Shown in pieces: positions 17,448 through 26,042 of a stretch of DNA of 64,000 nucleotides. Position 1 is the stretch's first letter, and each line of letters starts with the position of its first letter. The position numbers were made by a program, and so were the translations under genes. Origin of the DNA: Nitrospirota bacterium. GTDB lineage: Bacteria > Nitrospirota > JACRHL01. The DNA lies in contig JACRHL010000021.1 in assembly GCA_016212085.1 (NCBI GenBank), positions 1 to 64,000 on the forward strand. Direction: 5' to 3'. The notes under the pieces are model-generated. The model made no database searches. It was not told the DNA's origin and saw only the letters and a program-made list of their open reading frames with translations.

Positions 17448-18708
17448 GCACCCCGCCATAGCTCTCGGCCACCTCGCTGGCGATGGCCAGCCCCAGGCCG
17501 TGGCCGGGGATGGCCTCGTCGGCGCGGGTGCCGCGCCCGGTGAGCATTTCCAGATCCTCGCTGCGGGCGCCGGGGCCGTCGTCCGCCACCGCCACCACCA
17601 GGCCGTCGCCGGGCTCCAGGTTCACCAGCACCCTGGAGCGCGCCCACTTGCAGGCGTTGTCCATCAGGTTGCCGAACAGCTCGAGCACGTCCTCCCGGTC
17701 GGCGGCGAACAGGGTGCCCGCCGGCAGCTCCACGCGGATATCCAGGGCCTTGTCGCGGTACACGGCGCCCAGGGCCGCCGCCAGGCCCTTGAGCTCGGCG
17801 CCCAGGTCGAGGCGCTGGCCGGGGCGGGCGACGCCGGCCAGGCGCGCCCGCTTCAGCTCGCGCTCGATGAGCTGGCGGATCTTTTCGGTCTCGTCCGCCA
17901 GGCGCCCGCGCAGGGCCGGATGGGGCGCAAGCTCCGGGGCGTCCGCCGCCTGGGTGAGCAGGGTGAGCGGCGTCTTCAGGGCGTGGGCCAGGTTGCCCAG
18001 GGCGTTCCTGGAACGGCTGACGCGCCCCGCCATCAGGTCCAGCAGGCGGTTGAACTCGGCCACCAGCGGGCGCACCTCGTTGGGCACCGTCTCGCGCAGG
18101 GCGGCCACCTCGCCGCGCTCCAGGGCGGCGATGTCGCGGCGCACGCCGTCCAGGGGCTGGAGCGCCTTGCTCACCAGCAGGCGCTGCGCCACCACCAGCA
18201 GCACCAGCCCGCCCAGGGACAGCAGGGCATAGGCCCACTGGGTGGCGCGCACCTCGTTGAGCAGCGGCGCGAGGTCCTCCGCCACGGCGATGCGGATGTC
18301 CTCGCCACCCTTGCGGAAATGGCGGATCACCACCAGCAGCGGCTGGAACTGGGGCCCCACGGTGTGGACCCCCTGGCCGGCGCGGCGCCCCAGGTCCACG
18401 TTCAGCTCCTGGTCCCACAGGGAGCGGGAGCGCAGCACCGCGTCCCGCACCTGCACCTCGTAATAGTGGCCGGAGAAGGGGCGATCGAAGATGGGGTCCA
18501 CGCGCTCCGGGTCGAGGGCGATGCCGTCCGGCAGGAGCAGGGTGGCCAGCAGCAGGCCCTCGGCGTCGTGCCCCAGGCGGTTGGCGATGCGGTTCTCGGC
18601 CAGGTTGCGGATGGCGATGCCCACCGCCACCACCTGCACGGCGAACAGCACCACCAGGCTGACGGTGAGCCCCAGCGACAGGCGGCCTTTCAGGGAATTG
18701 AGCGGAAT
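17362..18708 (-). CDS. PhoQ-like sensor histidine kinase
   Basis: This is a two-helix membrane kinase: TM1 in LGLTVSLVVLFAVQVVAVGI, a periplasmic domain of about 120 residues, TM2 in WAYALLSLGGLVLLVVAQRL, HAMP, then HisKA with NLAHALKTPLTLL. The HATPase has NLMDNACKWA, DDGPGA and GHGLGLAIASEVAESYGG. NLAHALKTPL is the PhoQ/QseC-type H box. The start is unusual: no ATG/GTG gives a full TM1. GGGGAGG sits six bases before ATT at 18708, which directly follows the regulator's stop. The GTG at 18654 would leave TM1 without its basic KGR flank. It forms a two-component pair with the gene upstream. Confidence 0.82.
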   Translation of the reverse strand: MPLNSLKGRLSLGLTVSLVVLFAVQVVAVGIAIRNLAENRIANRLGHDAEGLLLATLLLPDGIALDPERVDPIFDRPFSGHYYEVQVRDAVLRSRSLWDQELNVDLGRRAGQGVHTVGPQFQPLLVVIRHFRKGGEDIRIAVAEDLAPLLNEVRATQWAYALLSLGGLVLLVVAQRLLVSKALQPLDGVRRDIAALERGEVAALRETVPNEVRPLVAEFNRLLDLMAGRVSRSRNALGNLAHALKTPLTLLTQAADAPELAPHPALRGRLADETEKIRQLIERELKRARLAGVARPGQRLDLGAELKGLAAALGAVYRDKALDIRVELPAGTLFAADREDVLELFGNLMDNACKWARSRVLVNLEPGDGLVVAVADDGPGARSEDLEMLTGRGTRADEAIPGHGLGLAIASEVAESYGGVLTLSRSVALGGFLARVALPPAAPWAAGN

Positions 18709-19374
18709 CTATTCCTCCCCGCCGCCGAACACGTAGCCCTGGCCGCGCCGGGTGCGGATGCGGTCCTTGCCGATCTTCTGGCGCAGGCGGCGCACGTACA
18801 CCTCGATGACGTTGCTCTCCTTCTCCGCGTCCAGGTCGTACACGTGTTCGTCGAGCTGTTCCTTGGAAAGGATGCGGCCGGCGTTCATCATCAGGTAGCG
18901 CAGCAGGCGGAACTCCACGCCCGTCAGGCGGTGGGTGGCGCCGTCGGCGGTCACCTCCTGGGTGTCCTCGTGGAGGACGACGCCGTGCCGCTCCAACGGC
19001 CCCTGGGTGCCGCCCTTGCTGCGCCGGAGCAGCGCCTGCATGCGCGCCACCAGCTCCTCGATGTGGAACGGCTTGGCCATGTAGTCGTCGGCGCCGGCGG
19101 CGAAACCGTCCACCTTTTCGTGCCACTGGCCGCGCGCGGTGAGGATGATCACCGGCATGGCGTTGCCGCGCCGCCGCCAGTTCCTGAGCACGTCCAGGCC
19201 CGTCCGGCCGGGCAGGCCCAGGTCCAGCACCACCGCGTCGTAGGGGAACTGGTCGCCCATGATCTCGGCCACCTGGCCGTTGGCGGCGCCGTCCACCGCG
19301 TAGCCGGCGCGGGTGAGGCCCGCCTCCAGCTCGCCGCGCAGGGTGTTGTCGTCCTCCACCACCAGCACGCGCAC
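18709..19374 (-). CDS. PhoP/QseB-type response regulator
   Basis: This is a 221-residue OmpR-family regulator: receiver with VVEDDNTLR (about 5-13), Asp in AVVLDLGLPGRTGLD, the TARGQ switch and Lys in YMAKPFHIEELVARM. The winged-helix DNA-binding domain contains LTGVEFRLLRYLMMNAGRIL and VIEVYVRRLRQKIG and closes with RRGQGYVFGGGEE. It is cotranscribed with the cytochrome genes upstream and the kinase downstream. A PmrA/QseB-like direct repeat (21400-21419) lies before the operon, so autoregulation is likely. Inputs may be metal, pH or redox; none is proven. Confidence 0.92.
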   Translation of the reverse strand: MRVLVVEDDNTLRGELEAGLTRAGYAVDGAANGQVAEIMGDQFPYDAVVLDLGLPGRTGLDVLRNWRRRGNAMPVIILTARGQWHEKVDGFAAGADDYMAKPFHIEELVARMQALLRRSKGGTQGPLERHGVVLHEDTQEVTADGATHRLTGVEFRLLRYLMMNAGRILSKEQLDEHVYDLDAEKESNVIEVYVRRLRQKIGKDRIRTRRGQGYVFGGGEE

Positions 19375-19375
19375 G

Positions 19376-19735
19376 TCAGTCTTCCCGCTGCGTGTGCACC
19401 ACGTCGCCGGTGGCCGCGTCCAGTTCCAGCTCCCACACCTGGCCGTTATCGTCCAGCATCTGGATTTCGTAGATGTAGCCGGGGTGCTCCGCCTCGCGGG
19501 TGAGCTTCACCTCGAGGGGCTGGCCGGGGTGCAGGCGCATGGCCATGCCCAGCACCCTCTCCAGGGGCAGGATCTCGCCCGCGTCGAGCAGGGCCTTGGC
19601 GCGCTCGTGATCCTCCATGGGCGCTTCGTCGGCCAGCGCCGGCGGCGCCCAGCACAGGGCCGCCGCGAGCAGGATGCCCCAGAACGGCGCGCGCCCCGGG
19701 CGCCGCGAGCGGGATTGGCGATGGGGGTGCTGCAT
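19376..19735 (-). CDS. Periplasmic PepSY-domain protein
   Basis: This 119-residue protein has a basic N-terminus, a signal peptide ending ALCWAPPALA and a single PepSY domain: AKALLDAGEILPLERVLGMA, PLEVKLTREAEHPGYIYEIQ, then a final strand WELELDAATGDVV. PepSY domains can inhibit proteases or serve as periplasmic sensors. They are often encoded with PhoPQ-type systems and b-type cytochromes, as here. An in-frame GTG at 19774 would extend it upstream, but the ATG at 19735 gives a normal signal peptide. It is the middle gene of a five-gene operon. Confidence 0.85.
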   Translation of the reverse strand: MQHPHRQSRSRRPGRAPFWGILLAAALCWAPPALADEAPMEDHERAKALLDAGEILPLERVLGMAMRLHPGQPLEVKLTREAEHPGYIYEIQMLDDNGQVWELELDAATGDVVHTQRED

Positions 19736-19761
19736 GGTGCCTGGATGGATGGGGGGCCCGG

Positions 19762-20349
19762 TCAGTCGGTCCACTTGCCGTGACCGGGAATGACCACGTT
19801 GCTGTCGTTATAGTAGCCCTTGTCGGCCTGCACGTGGCAAGCGTCGCAGTGGGAGGCGCTCTCCACCTTGGCGTTGCCGGTGACGAGGCGCGCGGGGATG
19901 TCCTTGTGGGCATCCTTGATGTAGGGCACCTCGCTGATCCGAAGCGGCGTGTCGCGGGCGGGGATGGAGCGCACGATCTGGGCCGGGCGGCGCAGGTGAC
20001 TGGTGTCGGCGGCGTTCTGGATCAGGTATTCGGTGATGGCGGTCCGGGCCTCCGGGTCCAGTTCGGCGTTGTCGCCGAAGTGGTCGTCCAGGGTGGCCAT
20101 GATCCGGTCCCAGCCGCGCGCCGGCAGCAGGCCGGGCTGGTAGGCGAAGTGGCAGTCGCCGCACTCGCTCAGGTAGCGCGCGTCGGTGGCGGGGGCCACG
20201 TCGGTGCCGCCGGGGAGCCGGCTCCACAGGGCGCCGGAATCGTCGCCACGGGAGGTCAGGTAGGCCCAGGCGCCCAGGCCCAGGGCCGCCACCACGACCA
20301 GGGTGACGGCCCAATCGCGCCGCCGGCCCGGACGGCCGTCAGCGCGCAT
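19762..20349 (-). CDS. Diheme cytochrome c of the DHC family
   Basis: The 195-residue product has an N-terminal anchor (RDWAVTLVVVAALGLGAWAY) and two c-type heme motifs, CGDCH (63-67) and CDACH (168-172). The features Y-LSECGDCHFAYQPGLLPARGW and DDHFGDNAELD match the DHC family, which is typically partnered with a b561-type membrane cytochrome. Its ATG overlaps the stop of that b-type gene by 11 bases. It should accept electrons from, or donate them to, the membrane cytochrome in the periplasm. Confidence 0.9.
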   Translation of the reverse strand: MRADGRPGRRRDWAVTLVVVAALGLGAWAYLTSRGDDSGALWSRLPGGTDVAPATDARYLSECGDCHFAYQPGLLPARGWDRIMATLDDHFGDNAELDPEARTAITEYLIQNAADTSHLRRPAQIVRSIPARDTPLRISEVPYIKDAHKDIPARLVTGNAKVESASHCDACHVQADKGYYNDSNVVIPGHGKWTD

Positions 20350-21160
20350 CGTCGGCACCGCCGTCGTCGTCCTCGGCGGACGCTGCGGCCTGGGCCGCGT
20401 CGTCACCGCCCAGGCCCAGGGCGAGGCCGCCCACCGCCAGCACACCCCCCAGCAGCGCCGCCAGCGGCAGGATCATCCCCGCGGCGCGCCCCAGGGGCAG
20501 GCGCCCCTGGCGCCGCCCGGCATCGGCCCCCTCGGCGGGGGCGGCCACCGTGGCGTGGGCGGGCGCAAGGCCCACCGTATCCGGGTGCAGCCGCTTCACG
20601 CCGGTGACCATGGCGGCGATGAGGTTCTCGCGGTGCAGCAGGCTGGAGAACAGCACCCCGCACACGTGCAGACCCGCAAGGCCCAGGGTGCCGAAGGCGA
20701 GCACCTCGTGCAGCTCCTCGAAGAAGTCGTGCCCGAACAGCCCCAGGGTGCCGGCCACGCCCGCCAGGGGCCCGGCGTTCTCCTCGGCCCCGTAGGCCAG
20801 CATGCCGGTGACGCCGGTGAGCACCAGGCCGGCGAGCAGCGCCATGATCATGTACCCCGCCGCCGGGTTGTGGCCCACGTGCGAGGGCGCCCGGAAGGCC
20901 ACCATCCGCCTCAGGTAGGCCAGCGCCTCGCGGGGCGGCACGACAAAGCTCGAAAAGCGGGCGTGACGGGTGCCGATCACGCCCCACGCCAGCCGCGCCG
21001 CGACCAGGGCCAGGATGGTGTACCCCGCCACCACGTGCAGGTCGGCGAAATGATCCTCGGAGGTCAGGAAGGCGATCAGGAAGGCGCCCACCACCCCCCA
21101 GTGGAACACCCGCACCAGCGGGTCCCAGACCTTGACCGCCTGGGTCGTTTGCTTGCTCAT
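20339..21160 (-). CDS. Cytochrome b561-type membrane protein
   Basis: This is a 273-residue protein with four core transmembrane helices and heme-ligand histidines in VWDPLVRVFHWGVVGAFLIA, FADLHVVAGYTIL and FEELHEVLAFGTLGLAGLHV, the pattern of the b561/Ni-Fe hydrogenase b subunit family. The C-terminal 70 residues are low-complexity, with one further hydrophobic segment and an acidic tail (EDDDGGADDAR). The start at 21160 follows AAAGGAG. It heads a five-gene operon (b561, DHC, PepSY, regulator, kinase) and probably exchanges electrons between quinones and the diheme partner. Confidence 0.9.
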   Translation of the reverse strand: MSKQTTQAVKVWDPLVRVFHWGVVGAFLIAFLTSEDHFADLHVVAGYTILALVAARLAWGVIGTRHARFSSFVVPPREALAYLRRMVAFRAPSHVGHNPAAGYMIMALLAGLVLTGVTGMLAYGAEENAGPLAGVAGTLGLFGHDFFEELHEVLAFGTLGLAGLHVCGVLFSSLLHRENLIAAMVTGVKRLHPDTVGLAPAHATVAAPAEGADAGRRQGRLPLGRAAGMILPLAALLGGVLAVGGLALGLGGDDAAQAAASAEDDDGGADDAR

Positions 21161-21206
21161 GGCCAACTCCTTTGGGGGCCGCCACACCGTGACGGCCGGA
21201 ACCGTT

Positions 21207-21349
21207 GGGTATTTCCATCAACCTGCTGCGCGCCCCGATTGCTGCGTTGGGCGGTGCTCGAACCCTCGCCTATCGGCAAGATATGTCTCGGGCTCTGTGC
21301 TCCGTCCGCCTTGCACTCGGGGCGCTCGCGACGGTTGATGGAAATACCC
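21207..21349. repeat. 143-bp palindromic repeat, copy B
   Basis: The arms are GGGTATTTCCATCAACC and its exact reverse complement. GTT flanks both sides. The interior is close to copies A and C, but 7 of the 17 arm bases differ from copy A, each balanced by the complementary change in the opposite arm. It lies between the likely promoter and the start of the b561 operon, so it would be transcribed within the leader. Confidence 0.9.
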
Positions 21350-21399
21350 GTTATCTTTCGGGGCATCCGGCCCCGCTCTTGACCCAAAGGTATCCAGCC

Positions 21400-21419
21400 A
21401 ACCTGAACCCAACCTTAAC
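21400..21419 (-). promoter_or_regulatory. PmrA/QseB-like operator upstream of the b561 operon
   Basis: Read on the minus strand, GTTAAGGTT-GG-GTTCAGGTT is a direct repeat with an 11-base period, matching the YTTAAG-N5-YTTAAG pattern bound by PmrA/QseB-type regulators. The operon it precedes encodes such a regulator. Assignment is by pattern only. Confidence 0.5.
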
Positions 21420-21470
21420 GGTGCGAAAATTTCCTGACGATCCCGGCGGAACGCCCGCGAGGCCGGCCGG

Positions 21471-22739
21471 TTACGGCGCGCCGCCCTGGCCACGGGGGGG
21501 CGCGGCGGGCGGGCGGGAGGATGCCTCCGGCGGCGCCAGCCGCGCGGCGTTGCGGGCCACATAGCCCTTCAGCAGGAACGGCGGCCCCAGGGTGGTGAGG
21601 GCGATGATCATGACCATGCCCGTGTACAGGGCGTTGTCCAGGATGCCGGAGGCGAGGCCCAGCTCGGCGAACACCAGCCCCACCTCGCCGCGCGGCACCA
21701 TGGCCAGGCCGATCACCACCCGCGATTGGGGCGTCTCGGAGATCAGCCACGGCGCCGCCATCTTGCCCGCCGTCGCCACGCCGAACAGCACCAGGGCGAA
21801 GGCCCAGATGAAGCCCGAGCCCCAGTCCACGGCGCCCAGGTCGATGGACAGCCCCACGGTGACGAAGAAGATGGGCGTGAACAGGTGGATCACCGGCCCC
21901 ATCTGCCCGGCGATGCGCTCCGAGAAGGCCGGGTCGCTGGCCAGGGCCGCGCCCAGCGGCACGAAGAACCGGCGCGACAGGGCGAGGCCGGCGGCAAAGC
22001 CCCCCAGCAGCTCCGGCGCCCCCATCCGGTGGGCCAGAACGGCGAACAGCAGCACCAGCGAGATGACCGTGGTGGGGATCAGGCCGGGAATCTCGCTGCG
22101 CGCGTCGAAGCGCTTGATGACCACCGACATGGCCTTGGCCACCACCGGCGCCAGGGCGAAGAACAGCCCCATGAACAGCAGCACCCGCCCGGCCTTGCCC
22201 AGGCTCACGCCGCCGCCCACGGCGAACTCGTACAACAGCGCCAGCAGCACCACGCCGAACACGTCGTCCAGCACCGCCGCCCCCAGCACCACCCGCCCCT
22301 CGTGGCTGCGGTCCAGCCCCAGATCCCGCAGCACGCGCACGGTGATGCCGATGCTGGTGGCGGTGAGGGTGCCGCCGACGAACAGCGCCGCAAGCTGCGG
22401 CAGGTCGAACAGATAACGGGCCGCAACGTAGCCCAGGGCGAACGGCAGCGCCAGCCCCGCCAGGGCCACCACCGCGCTCTTGGGCCCGGCGCGCCACAGC
22501 AGGGTGGCGTCCGTCTCCAGCCCCACCTCGAACAAAAGCAGGATGATGCCGATCTCGGCCAGCAACTGGATGGGGGCGTCCACGTGGATGAGGCCCAGCA
22601 GGCTGGGGCCCAGCACCACCCCGGCGGCCAGCTCCCCCAGCACCGATGGCACCCTTGCCCGCGCCGCGACCTCGGCGCACACCCGCGCCGCCATCAGGAT
22701 GAGCAGCAGTTGGAACAGGGTTTCCGCGATGTTCGGCAT
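21471..22739 (-). CDS. CPA2-family cation:proton antiporter (KefB-like membrane domain)
   Basis: This 422-residue integral membrane protein has about 12-13 helices. Family marks are LGELAAGVVLGPSLLGLI, LLAEIGIILLLFEVGLETD, the VLGAAVLDDVFGVVLLALL segment with the ion-binding Asp-Asp, and the closing MVPRGEVGLVFAELGLASGI. The Kef-type TrkA-N nucleotide-binding domain is absent, so it resembles Na+/H+ or K+/H+ exchangers of the NapA type. GGGAGG precedes the ATG at 22739. It is probably involved in pH or ion homeostasis; the ion cannot be read from sequence. Confidence 0.9.
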   Translation of the reverse strand: MPNIAETLFQLLLILMAARVCAEVAARARVPSVLGELAAGVVLGPSLLGLIHVDAPIQLLAEIGIILLLFEVGLETDATLLWRAGPKSAVVALAGLALPFALGYVAARYLFDLPQLAALFVGGTLTATSIGITVRVLRDLGLDRSHEGRVVLGAAVLDDVFGVVLLALLYEFAVGGGVSLGKAGRVLLFMGLFFALAPVVAKAMSVVIKRFDARSEIPGLIPTTVISLVLLFAVLAHRMGAPELLGGFAAGLALSRRFFVPLGAALASDPAFSERIAGQMGPVIHLFTPIFFVTVGLSIDLGAVDWGSGFIWAFALVLFGVATAGKMAAPWLISETPQSRVVIGLAMVPRGEVGLVFAELGLASGILDNALYTGMVMIIALTTLGPPFLLKGYVARNAARLAPPEASSRPPAAPPRGQGGAP

Positions 22740-22829
22740 CACGACCTCCCGCCCGCTTCCGCGCGCCCGGGCTCCCACCCCCTGTTCGAAGGCTGACCGA
22801 AATCCCGGCCACCGTCAAACCGGAAGGGC

Positions 22830-23252
22830 CTACACCGGCTTGAGCACCGTCAGGCACACCGCGGCGATGAGGAGCAGGGTGGGCACCTCGTTGGCGACGC
22901 GGAAGAATTTCTCCGTCCGGGTGTTGCGCCCCTCGGCGAAGGCCGCCAGCCATTGGCCGCAGGCGAAGTGGAACGCGAACAGCCCCGCCACCAGCAGCAT
23001 CTTGACGAAAAACCAGCCGCGCGGGTGCAGGAAGTCCCACATGAGCACCGCCAGCCACACGCCCAGCACGGTGGTGGCGACCATGGCCGGGGTCATGATG
23101 TAGCGGTACAGCTTGCGCTCCATCTCGCAAAACTGCCCGTGGGTGGCACCGTGCGGGTGGCGGGTGTGGTATACGAAGAGGCGGGGCAGGTAGAACAGCC
23201 CGGCGAACCAGCTCACCATAGCGACGATGTGAAACGACTTGACCCAGAGCAT
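22830..23252 (-). CDS. hemJ: Protoporphyrinogen IX oxidase HemJ
   Basis: The 140-residue membrane protein has four helices and matches Hem[65 protein letters not shown] and FHFACGQWL. HemJ oxidises protoporphyrinogen IX to protoporphyrin IX in heme synthesis of bacteria lacking HemG or HemY. That supply is relevant to the many c- and b-type cytochromes here. It is divergent from the lipoprotein gene at 23286. Confidence 0.92.
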   Translation of the reverse strand: MLWVKSFHIVAMVSWFAGLFYLPRLFVYHTRHPHGATHGQFCEMERKLYRYIMTPAMVATTVLGVWLAVLMWDFLHPRGWFFVKMLLVAGLFAFHFACGQWLAAFAEGRNTRTEKFFRVANEVPTLLLIAAVCLTVLKPV

Positions 23253-23285
23253 GTCCCGCCCCTCTCGCTACGCTTTGGACGGGCA

Positions 23286-24317
23286 TTGTTCCACGCCGCC
23301 GCCGCACGCCGCAACCTGGCGGCCCGGTGGTTGCCGGCCGCCGTGCTGGCCGCCCTGCTGGCGGCCTGCGCCTCGGGGCCCCCGCCCCGCCCCGGCGTGC
23401 TGTTCCGGGTGGCGGACGACGGCTCCCAGGCGGCCCGCTTCGCCCCCCTGTTCGCCCCGGAACGGGCGGACCGGCCCGAGAACCGCGTGGGGACGCCTTC
23501 CGCCCGGCTGGAACAGGGGGACAGGAAAGCCGCCCGCGAACGGGTGTTCGTGGACCCGTCGTCACCGACCATCTATTACCAGGAGGTGCCCTTCCGGACG
23601 GAGCGGGGGGCCTACGTGAACCACGTCTACCGGGTTCACTTCCAGAAGGTGCCGTACCGCCTCAAGTTCTCCCACATCTCCGCCGGGCGCAACACGGGGC
23701 TGCTGGCGGTGGTGACGGTGGACGCGGGCGGCACGCCGCTGCTGGTCACCACCGTGCACACCTGCGGGTGCTACCTCACCTTCCTGCCCACGGAGCACCT
23801 GGACCCGGCCGTCTACCCGCCCGGCTGGCCCACGGAAACGGGCGCGGCGGCGGGCGCCCGGCAGGAAACATGGGGCGAGCGCCCCCCGGCGGTGATCGGA
23901 TTTCCCCCGCGCGGCGGCGCCGGACTCCCGGTGCTGGTGCTGCGCGACGGCACCCACCGGGTGGCCGACGTGATCCCCTTCGACCCGGACACGGCGCTGG
24001 AGATCATCCCCACCCCCCTGGCCCCGGTGGCGGACCTGGAAACGCTGCCCGTGGCCGGCGCGGAGCCGGTCGCCACCACCCCGTTCTTTCACCCCGATGG
24101 CCCCGGAAAAGGCTACGTGAAGGGCGCCCACAAGACCCTGGAATTCCTGTTCGTCTCCTGGTGGGCCCTGGACGCCCACGTGGGCCACGACAAGCGCTAC
24201 GCCCCCAGGGGCGAGACGGGCAAGGTGTTTTATACGAGCCTGAAGCCGTGGGCGCGGAAGGAGTCGGACATGTGGGAGTTCGCGGATTTTTTAAGGTATT
24301 GGGGGTGGGGGTTGTAG
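23286..24317 (+). CDS. Predicted lipoprotein, unknown function
   Basis: The 343-residue product starts at a TTG at 23286, the only start that leaves an intact signal peptide ([18 protein letters not shown]). LAAC is a lipobox, so it is predicted to be lipid-anchored. The mature part has repeated Yxx[21 protein letters not shown] strands, a [13 protein letters not shown] segment and a Trp-rich C-terminus ([17 protein letters not shown]). I do not recognise the family. Ribosome-site evidence for the TTG is weak. Confidence 0.65.
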   Translation: MFHAAAARRNLAARWLPAAVLAALLAACASGPPPRPGVLFRVADDGSQAARFAPLFAPERADRPENRVGTPSARLEQGDRKAARERVFVDPSSPTIYYQEVPFRTERGAYVNHVYRVHFQKVPYRLKFSHISAGRNTGLLAVVTVDAGGTPLLVTTVHTCGCYLTFLPTEHLDPAVYPPGWPTETGAAAGARQETWGERPPAVIGFPPRGGAGLPVLVLRDGTHRVADVIPFDPDTALEIIPTPLAPVADLETLPVAGAEPVATTPFFHPDGPGKGYVKGAHKTLEFLFVSWWALDAHVGHDKRYAPRGETGKVFYTSLKPWARKESDMWEFADFLRYWGWGL

Positions 24318-24619
24318 GTTGGGCAGAGCGAAGCGAAGCCCAACGCCCACCCGGCCCGCCACAGGGAGCCATTATCCGTGAGCCGTTGGGCTTCATTGCA
24401 TTCAGCGCCAACACGGTCCTGCCCAACCGGCGTGTGGATGAAGCACGTTCCACCGCCCCCACCGACGTAGGCCTCGGATTTTTTGTCGGACCCAGGCGGA
24501 GGCGAGTGGACCCCGCAGGCGTAGCCCAAGCTACGTCGAGGACGGCCGCGCGCCGACAACGCAGGCTCCGGCGGAAAAGCCGTGGCCGGTGCCCTTCCAT
24601 AGTGCCCTACAATGCCCCC
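24318..24619. other. Repeat-filled spacer upstream of ynfA
   Basis: The gap begins with an inverted repeat GTTGGGC...GCCCAAC (about 24319-24349) and carries a segment TTGGGCTTCATTGCATTCAG (about 24385-24410), which recurs near 25024 with one change. Palindromic repeat R1 follows. A -10-like TACAAT lies at about 24608, just before ynfA. No gene is seen. Confidence 0.6.
24460..24591. repeat. 132-bp palindromic repeat, copy R1
   Basis: An imperfect inverted repeat with outer arms CACCG...CGGTG, inner arms around GGCCTCGGATTTTTTGTCGG, and an apex CGTAGC-CCAA-GCTACG. It contains CCAGGCGGAGG and GACAACGC at positions matching the CAAGGCG/CAACGC words of the 143-bp family. Copies R2 and R3 lie at 25102 and 25238. 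Confidence 0.85.
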
Positions 24620-24952
24620 ATGACCATGCCAACCACCATCGGGCTGTTCATCCTGACGGCCGTCGCCGAGATCGTGGGGTGTTACCTGCCGTACCTGTGG
24701 TTGAAGAAGGGTGCCCCGGCGTGGGTGCTGGCGCCCGCCGCCGTAAGCCTGGCCCTGTTTGCCTGGCTGCTGTCCCTGCACCCCACCGCCGCCGGGCGGG
24801 TGTATGCGGCCTATGGCGGGGTGTACGTGTCCGTGGCCCTGGTGTGGCTGTGGCGGGTGGACGGGGTGCGCCCCAGCGTGTGGGACGTGGTGGGCGTGGC
24901 CGTGGCCCTGTGCGGCATGGGCATCATCATGTTCGCGCCGCGCGGGGGATGA
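24620..24952 (+). CDS. YnfA/UPF0060 family membrane protein
   Basis: The 110-residue protein has four helices: [59 protein letters not shown] and [33 protein letters not shown] and [11 protein letters not shown] are signature segments of the UPF0060/YnfA family, related to small multidrug-resistance transporters. It is flanked on both sides by palindromic repeats. Confidence 0.92.
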   Translation: MTMPTTIGLFILTAVAEIVGCYLPYLWLKKGAPAWVLAPAAVSLALFAWLLSLHPTAAGRVYAAYGGVYVSVALVWLWRVDGVRPSVWDVVGVAVALCGMGIIMFAPRGG

Positions 24953-25101
24953 TTCCCCCCGGTCGGGCAGCGCACCGCGACGCCCAACACCTGGGCCCGC
25001 CACGGGTCGGCAGCCACGGGAATGTTGGGCTTCATTGCACTCAGCGCCAACATCCCCCACCCACGCAGGCTCCGGCGAAAAAGCCGTGGCCGGCGCCCTC
25101 C

Positions 25102-25233
25102 CACCAACGTAGGCCTCGGATTTTTTGTCGGACCCAGGCGGAGCGAAAAAGCGACCGGAGGCGTGGCAGCGCCACGTCGAGGATCGGTTTTGAAGCGACA
25201 ACGCAGGCTCCGGCGGAAAAGCCGTGGCCGGTG
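25102..25233. repeat. 132-bp palindromic repeat, copy R2
   Basis: Same architecture as R1. The apex is CGTGGC-AGC-GCCACG where R1 has CGTAGC...GCTACG: the A-T pair of R1 is a G-C pair here, a compensated change. The left inner flank also differs (a GCGAAAAAGCG stretch). Confidence 0.85.
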
Positions 25234-25237
25234 CCCC

Positions 25238-25368
25238 CACCGACATAGGCCTCGGATTTTTTCGCGAGACAAGGCGGAGGCAAGCGGACCCCGCAGGCGT
25301 GGCGGCGCCACGTCGAGGATGGCCGCGCGCCGACAACGCCGTATCGCGGAAAAAGCCGTGGCCGGCGC
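25238..25368. repeat. 131-bp palindromic repeat, copy R3
   Basis: Third copy, with apex CGTGGC-GGC-GCCACG. The left arm GGATTTTTTCGCG faces CGCGGAAAAAGCC on the right, again partly covarying relative to R1/R2. It contains ACAAGGCGGAGGCAAG and GACAACGC. Confidence 0.85.
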
Positions 25369-25379
25369 ATACTAATACA

Positions 25380-26042
25380 ATGTCGCGCCGCACCATCAAC
25401 CTGGACAACCGCATCTACCACTACCTGCTGGACGCCTCGCTGCGCGAGCACCCGGTGCTGGCGGCGCTGCGGGAGCACACCGCCACGCTGCCGGACGCGC
25501 GCATGCAGATCGCGCCGGAGCAGGGGCAGTTCATGGCCCTGCTGGCGCGCCTGATCGGCGCGGAAACCTGCCTGGAGGTGGGCACCTTCACCGGCTATTC
25601 CGCCCTGGCGGTGGCCCTGGCCCTGCCGGAGCACGGCCGCGTGCTGTGCTGCGAGCTGGACTCGGACGTGATCACCACCGCCCGCCACTTCTGGCAGCGC
25701 GCGGAGGTGTCGGACCGCATCGAGGTGCTGCTGGGCGAGGCGCTGCGCTCCCTCGACGAGCTGCTGGCGGACGGCCGGTACGGCCACTTCGATTTCGCCT
25801 TCATCGACGCGGACAAGGCCAACTACGAGGAATACTACGAGCGCATCCTCAACCTGGTGCGCCCCGGCGGGCTGATCTGCGTGGACAACGTGCTGTGGAG
25901 CGGCCGCGTGGCCGACCCGGACCATCACGACCCCGCCACCCAGGCCCTGCGCACCTTCAACGCCCACCGCCGGAACGACCGGCGGGTGGACCTGAGCCTG
26001 GTGCCCATCGGCGACGGGCTGACCCTGTGCCGCAAAAAATAA
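25380..26042 (+). CDS. SAM-dependent O-methyltransferase (class I, COMT-like)
   Basis: This 220-residue protein is of the methyltransferase_3 family: PEQGQFMALLARLIGAETCL, EVGTFTGYSALAVALALP (SAM motif I), CCELDSD, FIDADKANYEEYYERI (metal-binding Asp) and GGLICVDNVLWSGRVADP. Relatives methylate catechol-type hydroxyls using a divalent cation. The physiological substrate is unknown. The ATG almost abuts a TACAAT-like -10, so the transcript may be nearly leaderless. Confidence 0.93.
   Translation: MSRRTINLDNRIYHYLLDASLREHPVLAALREHTATLPDARMQIAPEQGQFMALLARLIGAETCLEVGTFTGYSALAVALALPEHGRVLCCELDSDVITTARHFWQRAEVSDRIEVLLGEALRSLDELLADGRYGHFDFAFIDADKANYEEYYERILNLVRPGGLICVDNVLWSGRVADPDHHDPATQALRTFNAHRRNDRRVDLSLVPIGDGLTLCRKK

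Larger units (their letters stand above)
24953..25379. other. Repeat cluster between ynfA and the methyltransferase gene
   Basis: No gene is present. The order is: a copy of the TTGGGCTTCATTGCA segment (about 25024), a lone right-arm fragment of the R repeat (about 25064-25097), then complete copies R2 and R3 with a four-base gap, and a -10-like AT-rich stretch (about 25370-25380) next to the methyltransferase start. Confidence 0.7.
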
